A stretch of DNA of 64,000 nucleotides from Halichondria panicea (lineage: Eukaryota > Porifera > Demospongiae > Suberitida > Halichondriidae): the NCBI RefSeq assembly GCF_963675165.1, contig NC_087384.1, positions 3,308,501-3,372,500 of the forward strand. Reading direction: 5' to 3'. A program made the translations under genes and the position numbers. Position 1 is the first letter of the stretch. Each line of letters begins with the position of its first letter. Of the stretch, positions 22,001 to 32,614 are shown piece by piece. The notes beneath the pieces are model-generated. The model was not told the origin of the DNA. It searched no databases and saw nothing but the letters and a program-made list of their open reading frames with translations.

Positions 22001-23070
22001 CTTTTATATTTCATGATCGTTGAAGAGTGTGTATGCTATACTATAATAAAAGACTAGGGGCTATGCGCTAAAGAATATGACCATTTCCATGTCAAATGGT
22101 TGCATTGTCCACATCCCATTTCAATGTGAGTACGTACCCCAGCAAAATGAATGGCCCTCCAACCAGCCATAGTCCTGCCATTAGAGTGAATCTCAAACCA
22201 AGACGAGGCAGCTGGATTAAGCATGATACATTGTTAAAACAAAGGGTTTAGCCTTATTAGCATTACCATAATCGTATAATGTGCAATTACTGTCTTGAAG
22301 CCCACGAAAGCAAATCATCACAAACTAGACCACTGATGTCACTCACCACTTACCAGGTACCCAATCAGTGGAGCTAAGATGACCACACAAAGAGGGGAGC
22401 TGCTCACAATCACTCCTACCATTGTGGGGGAGGCTCCCTTGTCTGCTGCCTACAGGAAATTTAAAACTACCATGGCAAGTATACAAACATGGTACCTACA
22501 TCCCCTATACATCACTATAGATTTTATAGATCACTAATCTGGAACAGTAGAAAGTGTAGACACTACTAACAAGTGGGCTACATCACCTGTGTAGCTGAAT
22601 ACCGGTGTTCAGATACGTTGATATATCCCTAGCCACCAGAAACTAGTGCATACAAGGGGAAACATTGTATTACATGTGCTCCTTTGCATGACCTACACGT
22701 ACACGAGGGAACGCAATACATGTGGGTCATGCTCTAATCCCATTCTGCATTCTGACTTATGTACTACTCTACATAATATCTATGAGACGAACGAAGTGTA
22801 TAGTGTTCAGCTCACCTCCCCTGGAAAGAAAGGACCAAAGAGGGAGTAGGAAGCACTGACAACCATGATCCCCAGCCACAAAAACACTGCTGAGAATATA
22901 GTTTTACTTGACACAGCCCATCTCTTGGTAAGTTTAGCTTCAACCACAGAATTGATCGAAGACTTCTGGCATAGGAGATGGTCAGTTTCTGTGGCTTTGC
23001 TTTTGCTACCGAGATCTAGTACAGGAGACTGAATGGAATGAGAGTCCCTGTTGATACCCTCTGGCTCCAT
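19001..23070 (-). CDS. SLC18B1: SLC18B1-like MFS transporter
   Basis: About 13 short exons on the minus strand encode a 12-helix major facilitator protein. Exon 1 (23070-22816) has a cytosolic N-terminus and helix 1 (FSAVFLWLGIMVVSASYSLF). Later exons give GASPTMVGVIVSSSPLCVVI (near 22440), the EGVGSAMFFTACYALIPELF helix (21910-21757), EVATGLGYAIGPPLGGLLYQ (near 21590-21522) and AGGFSLPFHVMGSISLLFLV (near 21270). The second half includes VVGPLSDKL (20650) and a charged tail ending at 19001. The helix-5 and AGGF motifs match the SLC18B1 family, which moves polyamines across vesicle membranes by proton exchange. The start is the first in-frame ATG after an upstream stop. A CCGTATAG element lies in an intron at 19782. 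Some internal exon borders are approximate. Confidence 0.8.
19782..19930. mobile_element. CCGTATAG-type inverted-repeat element in a transporter intron
   Basis: It starts gccgtatagcgggtaaattt and ends aaattacctgctatacggta. Confidence 0.85.
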
Positions 23071-23196
23071 GCTTAGCGCTTCAAGACGCTGCTGCTGCGC
23101 ACAACTTGGCAATGTCGTCCACTTGACTCGACTGGAAACCTATAGGCTATGGTGCAATATTAGTGCCAAAATTAGTCTATTAGAGTATATACGTAT

Positions 23197-23500
23197 TTGT
23201 ATCTAGGGGGGTACTCTTTTTGTCAACAAAATTAATAAACATTCAGGGGTACACTTTTTAGTGTAGACTATCACTTGGGGGCACTTAGTCTCGAATACCC
23301 GCCTCAACCTAAAAGCTTTTAGGTTGAGGCGGGTATTCGAGACTAGGGGGCACTCTTATCAGTTTAGGTACCTACTCAAATATAATTATGTTCCATACCT
23401 GAGTACCTAACCCCCAAGTGTTTCTTTTTGATACTTTACACTAAAAAGTGTACCCCTGAATCTTTACCAGTGGACCAAAAGAGTACCCCCCTAGATACAA
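23197..23500. mobile_element. Inverted-repeat element with nested arms
   Basis: The ends ttgtatctaggggggtactc and its complement at 23477-23500 are followed inward by a second matching arm (attcaggggtacacttttta and complement near 23435-23462). A minimal foldback copy is inserted at its middle. Confidence 0.85.
23286..23345. mobile_element. Minimal foldback element: two terminal repeats fused
   Basis: This is a perfect 60-base palindrome centred on AAGCTT. Each half equals the terminal repeat of the larger copies at 23748 and 34282 (TAGTCTCGAATACCCGCC...). The 9-base GGGGGCACT flanks it directly on both sides (23277-23285 and 23346-23354), so it looks like a real insertion. Confidence 0.9.
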
Positions 23501-23507
23501 AATTTAA

Positions 23508-23735
23508 TACCGTATAGCGCGAAATTTTCGAGGCACTTATATTTCGTGGATTAGCCTCTAAAAGCTATTTCGTTGCACAATGTTCGCGGAATGACTGCTT
23601 ACCGGAAGCCACGCCTTTAAATTTATGCATGCTATAGCAGGTAATTCAATTTTCGTGGACTTAATTTTCGTGTAGGATTCTAACCCACGAAATCCGCGAA
23701 AATTAAGCCCCTCGAAAATTTCGCGCTATACGGTA
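23508..23735. mobile_element. CCGTATAG-type inverted-repeat element
   Basis: It starts taccgtatagcgcgaaattt and ends with the exact complement. It is closely similar along its whole length to the copy at 7356-7594. Confidence 0.92.
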
Positions 23736-24489
23736 CATAAATTTTGGTAGTCTCGAATACCCGCCTCAACCTAAAAGCTTGAGTCTGGTCAAACTCACAT
23801 TGAGGTTTGGTTCAAGTGTGTCCAGGAATTTCTTGGACATTTAATTGACCACAAGTGGGTGTGAAACATGAAAAAGTTATAGTCTACATGAATATCATTA
23901 TAGCTAACCGCCGCAGCAGCATGGATTGTTACTAGTAGAAAGAATTAGCCCCTGACATCGACAGAAGGCGACGTAGGAAAATCATGGAGAGAGTTGTAAG
24001 GATGTGATACTAGAACTCTCCAGACTAGCAACAGGACCTTTGGAACACCTTGTCGAAATTAACAGCCTAAATGCTCATTTATGTGAATGTGACCGTCGAC
24101 CATGGTTTCATGGCCCTCTAGCTCTGTGCAATGATGGCTTCAAGCTCAGTGTTTTTCTCGTAGGCTTTCAACTCCTAGCCTTAATTGATACACTGTCTAA
24201 TATAGAGAGTCCTGGTAAACTCTTCAGCATCTAAATGGGCAGCCATCACCAGGGGTGTCCCTCAAGGTTCTATTCTGGGCCCACTTCTTTTTGTAATATT
24301 TGTAAACGATCTTCTGAATGTCGTAAAGTCCTGCAAAATTCATCTATATGCTGATGACACGACAATATACTCCTCACACAAGCTAAAATCAGAAGTTGAA
24401 AAATTTCTAAATACAGACCTTCAAAACATCTCACAATGGATTGAAGACAACAATCTTAAAATGAATATCAAAAAAACCCAGTTCATTTC

Positions 24490-24636
24490 TGTTGTGGTTT
24501 AGTTTACTTCCTGTTCTATGTGTACTATTTATGTACGTGTGTTCTCAATGTTTTTAGTCTCTATTAAACTGTCAACTGTAAACCAGTACTGAGTTGGTAA
24601 CTTAGCGGTGAGTCCAGACCTAGCTAAGTTACGACA
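24490..24636 (+). repeat. Left LTR
   Basis: 147 bases, the same as 28760-28906 on inspection. The TG...CA ends are preceded by ATTTC. Confidence 0.95.
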
Positions 24637-24664
24637 TAAATTGGCGACGAGGAGTTAGAACTCT

Positions 24665-27600
24665 ATGATGGCTACAGGACTGCTTGGGCACCTCGAGCAA
24701 TTCGATCCAGCGTTGGAGGAATGGCCGCAGTATGTGGAGAGACTCGAACAGTTTTTTGTTGCGAACGATATCACTGGAGATGGTAGTGCTGTGAAGAAGA
24801 GAGCTACCTTTCTCGCAGTGGTGGGCCGTAGTGCCTACAATCTGCTGCGAAGTCTAATTGCACCAGCAAGGCCTGCAGAGAAAACATTTGAGGAGCTGGT
24901 GGAAGTGCTTACTGCACACTACAGTCCGAGGCCTACCGAAGTCATGCAACGTTTCCGATTCAACTCTAGAGCGAAGAAAGAAGGAGAGTCTATTGCTGAC
25001 TATGTAGCTGCGCTGAGGAAGCTAGCCGAATTTTGTAATTACGGTGCTGCATTGGACAAAGTGCTATATCTACGTGACAGGCTAGTGTGGGGAGTCAAGG
25101 ACACCTACATACAGAAGAAGCTGCTAGCAGAACGAGAGCTGACATTGGCTACGGCTATTCAGATTGCTCAAGGTTCTGAGACTGCAGAGAAGAACCTTCG
25201 TGAGATGGGAAGCGAATCCCATAAAGAAGGAGTACATTACGTCCAGAAACAGACGCCGAAACCGATTAAAACTAACTCGAAGTGTTATCGATGTGGCAAG
25301 ACGAGTCACAGTGGCAATGACTGCCCGTACAAGGACTTTGTGTGTAGAGGATGTCATAAAGTGGGACACTTGCAAAAGATGTGTCGAGCTGCCAAGGGAC
25401 GCCCAAACCCAAAGAAGTTCCCTCGACATGACAAGTATAAGAAAAGGGCTGGAATAAACCAAGCAAGAGAGTCTGGAGAATCAGATGACGAAGACTTCCT
25501 GCTGATGGTAGAAGTTGGAGGAATCCACAGGATCTACCAGCCCCCAATAAAAGTACCCGTGAGTATAGAGGGTACTACTGTGTGTATGGAACTAGACACA
25601 GGTGCCTCAGTATCTCTAGTATCAGAGTCACAGTACAAACAGTTGTGGCCAGGGAGGAGCTTAGACCCATCTGATATCAACTTACAGACCTACTCAAAGG
25701 AACCCCTTGTAGTAATGGGAAGTTTTGATGTTGAGGTTGTGTATGATAACAAAAAGGTGACCTTACCTCTTGTTGTTCAAGGGAATGGACCTTTGTTGTT
25801 TGGCAGGAACTGGCTAAATGCTATTAAGTTGAATTGGTCTAACATTCACTATACCCAAGCTCCAGGTTTACAGGACTTACTGGCCAAGTACCCCGATGTG
25901 TTCCAGAAAGGACTGGGTACGTACCAGGGACAAGAAGCCTCCCTTGTAGTGGACGCTGATGCTGTTCCCCGTTTTAACAAAGCCAGACGTCTTCCATATG
26001 CTATGCGAACGAAAGTGGAAGAGGAACTGGAGAGGCTGGTTCAGGAAGGCACTCTGAAGCCCGTGGACTATGCTGAATGGGCCGCACCAATTGTGGCAGT
26101 GTTAAAGAGTGATCGAACGAGTGTGAGAATATGTGGCGATTTCCGAATGACAGTTAACCCCGTTTCTAAACTCCATCGTTACCCCCTGCCGAAGGTGGAA
26201 GATTTATTTGCAACCCTGGCTGACGGAAAGATCTTTACTAAATTAGATCTGACACAAGCTTATCAACAGTTAAAGCTTGACACCCAATCTCAGAACTATG
26301 TGGTAATCAACACCCTAAAAGGGTTGTTCCAATACACGAGATTACCTTTTGGAGTGTCATCAGCCCCTGGCATTTTTCAGAAGACCATGGAGACCCTGCT
26401 ACAGGGTATTGCTGGGGTAGTGGTGTATTTGGACGACATTTTGATCTCTAGTGCAACCGAAGCGGAGAACCTGAAATCACTCGAGGAAGTGTTGAAACGC
26501 CTATCCGAAGCTGGTTTGCGAGCCAAACGAGGCAAGTGCACGTTCATGGCTCCATCTGTCGAGTTTTTGGGTCACCTGGTTGACGCTAAGGGTATCCGAC
26601 CCTTACCTGAGAAAGTCCGTGCTGTCCAGCAAGCACCTACCCCTACCAATGTGACGGAACTGAGGTCCTACATTGGATTGATTTCTTATTATGGGAAGTT
26701 CCTACCGAATCTAGCCACTCGTTTAACACCATTGTACAAGCTGTTAAACAAAGATGTGCCATGGAAATGGTCATCTGAGCAAGAACTTGCTTTTAACAGG
26801 TCGAAACAGCTGCTGACATCAACAAATCTGTTAGCTCATTACAACCCCCAATTACCTATTGTTCTGGCCTGCGATGCCTCTGCATACGGAATTGGAGCCG
26901 TACTTGCTCACCAAATGCCTGATGGTACCGAGAGACCGATAGCCTATGCTTCTAGGACTTTGAATTCGGCTGAAAGAAATTACTCGCAGCTTGAAAAGGA
27001 AGGACTGTCCTGTGTTTTCGGAGTAAAGAAATTCTATGCATACCTATTTGGTCGAAAATTCACTCTAATTACGGATCACAAACCGTTATTGAGCCTGCTG
27101 AGTGGACAGAAACCAACCTCATTACAAGCCTCCGCAAGGATTCGTCGATGGTCATTGGCACTGTCGATGTACGAGTACGAGCTGAAGTTCCGAAACACTA
27201 CAGCTCACGGTAACGCAGATGCTTTGAGTCGTCTGCCCTTAACTGACACTGTTCCTGATGACCGAACACCACCAGAACTGGTGCTCTTACTGGAACATCT
27301 CGATTCCTCACCGATCACGGCTGCACATATCAAAGAGGCTACCAGACGAGACCCAGAACTCTCTACTATTCACCAGTATGTGCAACAAGGATGGCCACAC
27401 CGTTCCGCCATGGAAACCAGTCTAATGCCCTTTTATGAGCGACGAGAAGAACTTTCAGTACATGATGGTTGCTTGCTGTGGGGAAATCGTGTGGTGGTAC
27501 CCAAGACCTACCGAGGTGATGTGCTCGTACAACTGCACGAAGGACATCCTGGCACCACTCGCATGAAAGGACTATCGCGTATGTATGTGTGGTGGCCTGG

Positions 27601-28657
27601 TATTTCGAAAGACGTCGAAGAGACGGTACAAGATTGCATTCCCTGTCAACAACAACAGTCAAAACCACCTGTTGCCCCACTCCATCCTTGGGCTTGGCCT
27701 ACACGCCCGTGGGCCAGATTGCATATCGATTATGCTGGTCCCATTCACGGACAAATGTTTTTGATTATCATTGATGCCCATTCAAAATGGATTGAAGCAA
27801 TTCCAACATCTGGCTCGACATCCCGAGTAGTGATCGAAGAACTACGGTTTTTGTTTTCTCAATTTGGCCTACCAGAGTGTGTTGTGTCTGACAATGGCAC
27901 ATGTTTCACTAGTGCAGAATTCAAAGGATTCCTGAAGAAAAATGGTATCAACCAAATTCTGTCTGCCCCTTATCACCCCTCTACAAATGGCCTGGCTGAA
28001 CGAGCAGTGCAAGTAGTTAAGAAGGGACTTAAGAAGGAAACAAAAGGTTCGATGCGCAGTAGACTTGCAACGGTGTTATTTGCTTACAGGTTAACTGCAC
28101 AGTCAACCACTGGACAATCCCCAAGTGAACTTTTGTTAGGTCGTCGACCACGATCTCGTCTAGATCTGCTTAAACCGAACACAGCAGAGAGAGTTGAACG
28201 TCAACAAGCAAAACAGGTGAAACAACACGACAACCGTGCTCGCGAAAGAAGTTTTGAGCCCGGAGATCTGGTGTATGTCAGAAATTACCAGTCAGGAAAT
28301 CGTTGGTTACCGGGTGTGATACAGGAAAAGACAGGACCAGTATCGTTTCGAGCGAAGATGCAGAATGGTCAAGTGCGAAGGTGTCATGTGGACCAGGTTC
28401 GGAACCGAACAGTAGAGGAACCTACCGAGCCAGAAGAGGTCCCTATTCCGAATGCAATTCTTCCTGACGAATTGACCACACCGTATGCACCTCAAGCTGA
28501 TAGTACTCCTGGAAACAGCTCCCCGTCACCTGAAGTTGGTGTAGAACCACCTGTCGACGTCCCTAGTCAAGGTGTTGTCTCAAAACCTGCAACTGCGATT
28601 AAAGTATACCCTAAGCGTAACCGTAAGACTGTGGATCGATATGAACCTAAATGGTAG
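24665..28657 (+). CDS. Gag-Pol polyprotein of the Ty3/gypsy retrotransposon
   Basis: A single uninterrupted frame of 1330 residues. The gag portion has two CCHC zinc knuckles starting near residue 207 (CYRCGKTSHSGNDC, then CRGCHKVGHLQKMC). The aspartic protease has LDTGAS near 310. Reverse transcriptase has VYLDDILI near 588, and RNase H has CDASAYGIGAVL near 736. Integrase has an HHCC zinc site near 960-990 and the DDE residues in HIDYAGP (about 1020), VSDNGTCF (about 1075) and NGLAERAVQ (about 1110). The pol order PR-RT-RH-IN is that of Ty3/gypsy (Metaviridae). No envelope gene is present. No frameshift separates gag and pol, so both would be made as one product. Confidence 0.96.
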   Translation: MMATGLLGHLEQFDPALEEWPQYVERLEQFFVANDITGDGSAVKKRATFLAVVGRSAYNLLRSLIAPARPAEKTFEELVEVLTAHYSPRPTEVMQRFRFNSRAKKEGESIADYVAALRKLAEFCNYGAALDKVLYLRDRLVWGVKDTYIQKKLLAERELTLATAIQIAQGSETAEKNLREMGSESHKEGVHYVQKQTPKPIKTNSKCYRCGKTSHSGNDCPYKDFVCRGCHKVGHLQKMCRAAKGRPNPKKFPRHDKYKKRAGINQARESGESDDEDFLLMVEVGGIHRIYQPPIKVPVSIEGTTVCMELDTGASVSLVSESQYKQLWPGRSLDPSDINLQTYSKEPLVVMGSFDVEVVYDNKKVTLPLVVQGNGPLLFGRNWLNAIKLNWSNIHYTQAPGLQDLLAKYPDVFQKGLGTYQGQEASLVVDADAVPRFNKARRLPYAMRTKVEEELERLVQEGTLKPVDYAEWAAPIVAVLKSDRTSVRICGDFRMTVNPVSKLHRYPLPKVEDLFATLADGKIFTKLDLTQAYQQLKLDTQSQNYVVINTLKGLFQYTRLPFGVSSAPGIFQKTMETLLQGIAGVVVYLDDILISSATEAENLKSLEEVLKRLSEAGLRAKRGKCTFMAPSVEFLGHLVDAKGIRPLPEKVRAVQQAPTPTNVTELRSYIGLISYYGKFLPNLATRLTPLYKLLNKDVPWKWSSEQELAFNRSKQLLTSTNLLAHYNPQLPIVLACDASAYGIGAVLAHQMPDGTERPIAYASRTLNSAERNYSQLEKEGLSCVFGVKKFYAYLFGRKFTLITDHKPLLSLLSGQKPTSLQASARIRRWSLALSMYEYELKFRNTTAHGNADALSRLPLTDTVPDDRTPPELVLLLEHLDSSPITAAHIKEATRRDPELSTIHQYVQQGWPHRSAMETSLMPFYERREELSVHDGCLLWGNRVVVPKTYRGDVLVQLHEGHPGTTRMKGLSRMYVWWPGISKDVEETVQDCIPCQQQQSKPPVAPLHPWAWPTRPWARLHIDYAGPIHGQMFLIIIDAHSKWIEAIPTSGSTSRVVIEELRFLFSQFGLPECVVSDNGTCFTSAEFKGFLKKNGINQILSAPYHPSTNGLAERAVQVVKKGLKKETKGSMRSRLATVLFAYRLTAQSTTGQSPSELLLGRRPRSRLDLLKPNTAERVERQQAKQVKQHDNRARERSFEPGDLVYVRNYQSGNRWLPGVIQEKTGPVSFRAKMQNGQVRRCHVDQVRNRTVEEPTEPEEVPIPNAILPDELTTPYAPQADSTPGNSSPSPEVGVEPPVDVPSQGVVSKPATAIKVYPKRNRKTVDRYEPKW

Positions 28658-28759
28658 TTATTGATTGGAAACTGGTATTTTATTGGTATTGTTTTGTCAT
28701 TAGTTGGATGATTTTTGTCATTAGTTAATTTTGTGAGTCCTCACTAAAGGAAGGAGGAA

Positions 28760-28906
28760 TGTTGTGGTTTAGTTTACTTCCTGTTCTATGTGTACTATTT
28801 ATGTACGTGTGTTCTCAATGTTTTTAGTCTCTATTAAACTGTCAACTGTAAACCAGTACTGAGTTGGTAACTTAGCGGTGAGTCCAGACCTAGCTAAGTT
28901 ACGACA
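28760..28906 (+). repeat. Right LTR
   Basis: 147 bases matching the left LTR, preceded by a polypurine tract and followed by ATTTC. Confidence 0.95.
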
Positions 28907-29923
28907 ATTTCTCTCACTAACAGCAAGAAAACAGGAAAAATTAACATCCAGTTAAAAGGTGAAAGCATTAAGGAGACGGACTCAATCAAATACCTAGGAG
29001 TCACTGTAGACAGAGACCTTAAATGGAACTCACACATCAGTGGTGTAAAGAAAAAGCATCAGCTGGAATTGCCTGTCTCAGAAAAATAAGCCCAAGCATC
29101 CCCATCAACACAAGGAAACTCCTCTTTAATGTCTTGGTTCGCCCCCACTTGGACTACTGCTCAGTAGTATGGCATGCCTGTAGCAGCAAGCTCAAAGATC
29201 GAGTTGAGAGCATCCAGAATTATGGCATGAGGGTCATCCTGGGCAAGCCTCCTAGGACTCCAAGTTCTCCGCTGCGTAGCGAGCTAGGATGGACTACTCT
29301 AGAACAGCGTTGAGAAGAGCTAATGCTGGTACAAGTCCACCGCAGCATAATTAAAACAGCACCTAAGTACTTGCAAGAACTATTCACAAAGAACTCCGAA
29401 CACAGTAGCAGACAAGCACAAGTAACAACTCGTGGACAAGATAATCTCCACCTTCCAAGACCATCCACTGAGCTACTCAGGAAAAGTTTCAGTTTTCAAG
29501 GAGCTCTCAAGTACAATGCGCTTCCTCAAGAACTCAAGAAAACAAATACAGTACCAGCGTTCAAGAACATTATACACAAACTGTTCTCTAACTGCAACTA
29601 AGCAATTATTTTTCTACATTCTTGTCTTTTGTTCATGTCTGTATAGTATACAGGACCTGCATTAAAACCCACACTGTGGATGCAGCATTTCCTGCCCAAA
29701 TAAAAAGTTCTATCTATCTATCTATCTAGCCCTCTGTGTATGTTCTGTCCCTAACATGTACATGCGATGGCTTGTGGCTTTATCACTATGCTTGTGGGCG
29801 TGTAGCCCACTTGACTTTGCTGACTGTGCAGAACAAAGTTCATATGTGAGTTTGACCAGACTCAAGCTTTTAGGTTGAGGCGGGTATTCGAGACTAAATT
29901 TTGGCACTAATATTGCGCCATAG

Positions 29924-30757
29924 AAACCGTCTAAAGAAAGGGGCGTGGTTTCAAGTCTATGTAAGAAAGATTTGGTCCCCCTCGAATTTTTTCCCGGACA
30001 CCCGCCGGACCAGACCTGGCCTCAAATCCAGGCCGATGTCCTTTTGCCTTCTGCATTGCATTGGTGACTGCAACCGCCACTGTATATACTGATCTGGTTC
30101 AGCTTGACCAGGCGTTCTTTCAGATAACGAACGGCTGGTCTCGAGGCTAATAATGGACTGGGTTGCCATTTCTTTGTGAAACCAGCGTGAAGAGTCAATT
30201 TTTTGTCATCATCGTCTGCCATGTCTACAATTGCTCAAGAATAGTATAATTATGATAATTTTCGGGGACAAAATATTTGTGGTTCAGCAATATTTAGACA
30301 TTTCGTGGTTGCTTAGCTTGCACTGCAGGTAAAGGTAGGCAAGGTCACTTCATTCGTGGATAAAATATTCGTGGTCAGACCTCCAACCACGAATATTTGC
30401 CCCACGAAAATTACCCGCTATACGGTATTCAACCAAAACACTACCCTCGATTCTAGGCCACACTGAAGATGTTGAGACCTTGTGAAGGAGGCTACCAAAA
30501 CACAAGCACAAAAACAGCTAGCGAAATATATAATTATGTTTGTTAAAGTATTCTACCAACCTACTACCAAGTGTGGAATAAGAATTGTTAGTGAGGGTCA
30601 AACGATCGCTCTATTGTAGCCTATATGACTTTTGGAAATTTACACTAAGTTATATATAATTATAGCATCAAAAGAATGCATATTCATAGACAGGTAATTA
30701 TACTGAAGATACAGAGGTTTTCGAGATTTAAATTAAGAAATTGGCACAATTATAATA
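29924..30757. other. Intergenic region with a CCGTATAG-type element
   Basis: A degenerate inverted-repeat element runs from about 30255 to 30427 (aattttcggggacaaaatat to attacccgctatacggtatt). A minus-strand frame at 30222-30022 starts MADDDDKKLTLHAGFTKKWQ but has no supporting exon that I could find. Nothing else is seen. Confidence 0.55.
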
Positions 30758-32614
30758 TTATTGGGAATACTTCTTTCGTTTGTTAGGTGGTGTGTGAACA
30801 TTTTTTCCGTCACTATCACCACTAGCAAGATTGGCTTGATGGTTATTCTCCACGGATCCTTGAGACCCAATTACATCCAGTCTTCCATGGTTTTCGATGT
30901 AAGCGAACAGCTCAGACATTGGATTGATAAAAGAAATGGAAGTATGAAGATTAGCCGAGCTCTTGGTGCCAGTGGGTATGGATTCTGCTGTTTTGAGTGT
31001 AGTGTTTAAGGTACCCAACTTTAGTAGTGCGTCTTTGGCTGAGAGGGCCTTCCAGGCTTCATACTCTGTCAGGGCACTCAGGACTTGTGACCCCTTCTCT
31101 TCTGTGGACCTAAAGTTACATACAATATTATTTATGCTTTGAAGTTACGAATGTTGACCTTAAAAATGTGCTTTTTGCGGTGTGTTTTATTCCCTGTACT
31201 CTGTCTACACACAATGGAAATCGGAACGTACCTGACATTAGTTTCAACAGAGGAATTGAGTTCTTCCATGTGCTCCTTTAACTCGCGCAATTGAGAATCC
31301 TTTCGTTTCTTAATAAGCTCCTCGAGTTCTCTGTAGGACTGTTCAATGACCTGAACCAGACCATCCTCCTGACTCCTCAGGGACTTTTGCTCATCTTTGA
31401 ACAGGTCCAGCTTACTAGAGATCTCTGTAGATTTACTAACTACCTTCTTCACGGTTAGTGTTAACTGCTTCTCTACTTCCATTTTGGCATCACTCACGAG
31501 CTTACACTCATGCCCAGCGTGCTTCCCTTGATAAGCACAACCAATACAAACCAAGCAAGAGTCTACAAAGCAGTAGTAGTCCATGTTTTGCTTGTGAGAC
31601 TCACAGAAATATTTTGATTTGGGGATAAAGTTACCGATCATTTGCATGACAGCGTGGTTTGGAAACCATAGCTCACGAGTGCTGCCTCCAGAGTGTTCTT
31701 GCTCACATACTGAGCATGTTATCGTAACCGGTGAGTCCGAGGTGTAGTTGTTGCATTTCTTGTCCAGGCAGTCTGTGGAAATTAAGAGTGCATGAACTAT
31801 GTACATGTACTAAATACTTTTATCAAACCATGCCTAGACTAAACACACATACATGCATCTGTAGGAACAAAATTTGGGCTAGCAAGCAATGATAATTTAA
31901 CTAGGGTAATTGATAGCATGAGCCTGCTGCCGTACCTGAGCAGAATGTATGCCCACACCTCAGACTCATAGGCTTCTTGCCCCCCTGTGTGTCATAGTCA
32001 CAATCGCAGCCAGGGCAAGTCAGCACTGAGTTCTGACGAGCCAGCTCTCCACTGGTGCTTCTCTGGGCTCTGCAAATGTGTAGGGATCCTAGATGTGGTA
32101 GAAGGCAAACAACTACAATCTATCCAGTCTCACTAGTATAGCTAAGCGAATTAGAATCAACATGTCAAGCTCCATGTACACATATATACACTCCCCAATT
32201 TACGGCTTAGTGCTTCATAGTCAGCAGCGGGATACACTGTAGGTTACACAACAAAACAACAAATGAATAAAAACTCACTGCTGTTGAACCTCAATCTCTG
32301 CTTTCAAGACAATACTATCATTGACAATGAACCCTTTCGCTGGGTTAGTGAGATCCTAGAGAGTAGTATAAAAAATGCTAGCCAATTTCAGTCCTGCACT
32401 TACCCTTAGCTTCATAAAAGAAGAGTAACCCCAATCGGTTGAGGAGTTTGAGTAGTTATGATTAAACTCTGCATAGGTGAGGTAACGAATCATTGATTTT
32501 GTCCAAAAGAATTTCGATACCTTTTGAGTAGCTCTTCTCTGGGTTGTCATGATTGATCAGAGTTATAGTGGCTCGAGTGGGAGCAGCAGAATCACTACTA
32601 TAGGGAATATTCAT
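30758..32614 (-). CDS. MATH-RING-B-box-coiled-coil protein, probable frameshift
   Basis: Exons end-to-end on the minus strand: 32614-32404, 32354-32279, 32069-31936, 31772-31232 and 31109-30758. The first two encode the C-terminal half of a MATH domain (TLINHDNPEKSYS, then YAEFNHNYSNSSTDWGYSSF and NPAKGFIVNDSIVLKAEI). Next comes a RING finger split by an intron (LTCPGCDCDY, LRCGHTFCS, DCLDKKC, CSVC). A B-box follows (YCFVDSCLVCIGCAYQGKHA) and then a long coiled coil. The final exon is Ser/Asn-rich with basic PPNKRKKYSQ. RING plus B-box suggests an E3 ubiquitin ligase of the TRIM kind, but TRIM37 has MATH at the C-terminus, not the N-terminus. Near 32515 the frame shifts by one base inside the MATH domain. 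The N-terminal MATH strands are also missing, so this may be a decaying gene or an assembly indel. Confidence 0.7.

Larger units (their letters stand above)
24490..28906 (+). mobile_element. Ty3/gypsy LTR retrotransposon, intact
   Basis: LTRs of 147 bases at 24490-24636 and 28760-28906 look identical by eye. They start TGTTGTGG and end ACGACA. The 5-base ATTTC flanks the element at 24485-24489 and 28907-28911. A primer-binding-like TGGCGACGAGGAG follows the left LTR at 24642, and a polypurine tract (AAAGGAAGGAGGAA) precedes the right LTR. One long gag-pol frame lies between. Identical LTRs imply a very recent insertion. Confidence 0.96.
24207..29729 (+). mobile_element. 5'-truncated LINE, interrupted by an LTR retrotransposon
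   Basis: The left part (24207-24489) translates to a non-LTR reverse transcriptase end: GVPQGSILGPLLFVIFVNDL, YADDTTIY and KMNIKKTQF. After the LTR element the same frame resumes with SIKYLGVTVDRDLKWNSHI and RPHLDYCSVVWH (28907-29600). In-frame stops near 29084 and 29312 show decay. It ends with AATAAAAAG and a TCTA-repeat tail at 29709-29728, after which the foldback sequence (ccctctgtgtatg) resumes. Family placement among CR1/Jockey-like clades is uncertain. Confidence 0.85.
23748..29896. mobile_element. Foldback/Mutator-like element, copy A, split by nested insertions
   Basis: The ends TAGTCTCGAATACC... and complement match copy B (34282-34911) and the internal sequence agrees with it up to about 24206 and again from 29731. 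Between these lies a LINE that carries an LTR retrotransposon. The flanks share AATTTTGG, consistent with an 8-9 base target duplication as in copies B and C. Without the insertions the element would be about 0.62 kb. Confidence 0.9.
23147..29923. mobile_element. Outer inverted-repeat pair enclosing the nested cluster
   Basis: 23147-23173 (ctatggtgcaatattagtgc...) is complementary to 29897-29923 with a single difference. Before the inner insertions these arms would have been about 0.6 kb apart. They are probably the ends of an older non-autonomous element. The right arm also supplied the AATTTTGG target of the foldback insertion. Confidence 0.7.

Noticed and set aside
23071-23112. Extra N-terminal residues for the SLC18B1-like protein
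   Set aside because: They begin on TTG; an upstream in-frame TAG and the lack of ATG leave 23070 as the first start.
30022-30222. Minus-strand frame MADDDDKKLTLHAGF as a gene
   Set aside because: Plausible start but no downstream exon and no recognisable domain; left as a note in the intergenic entry.
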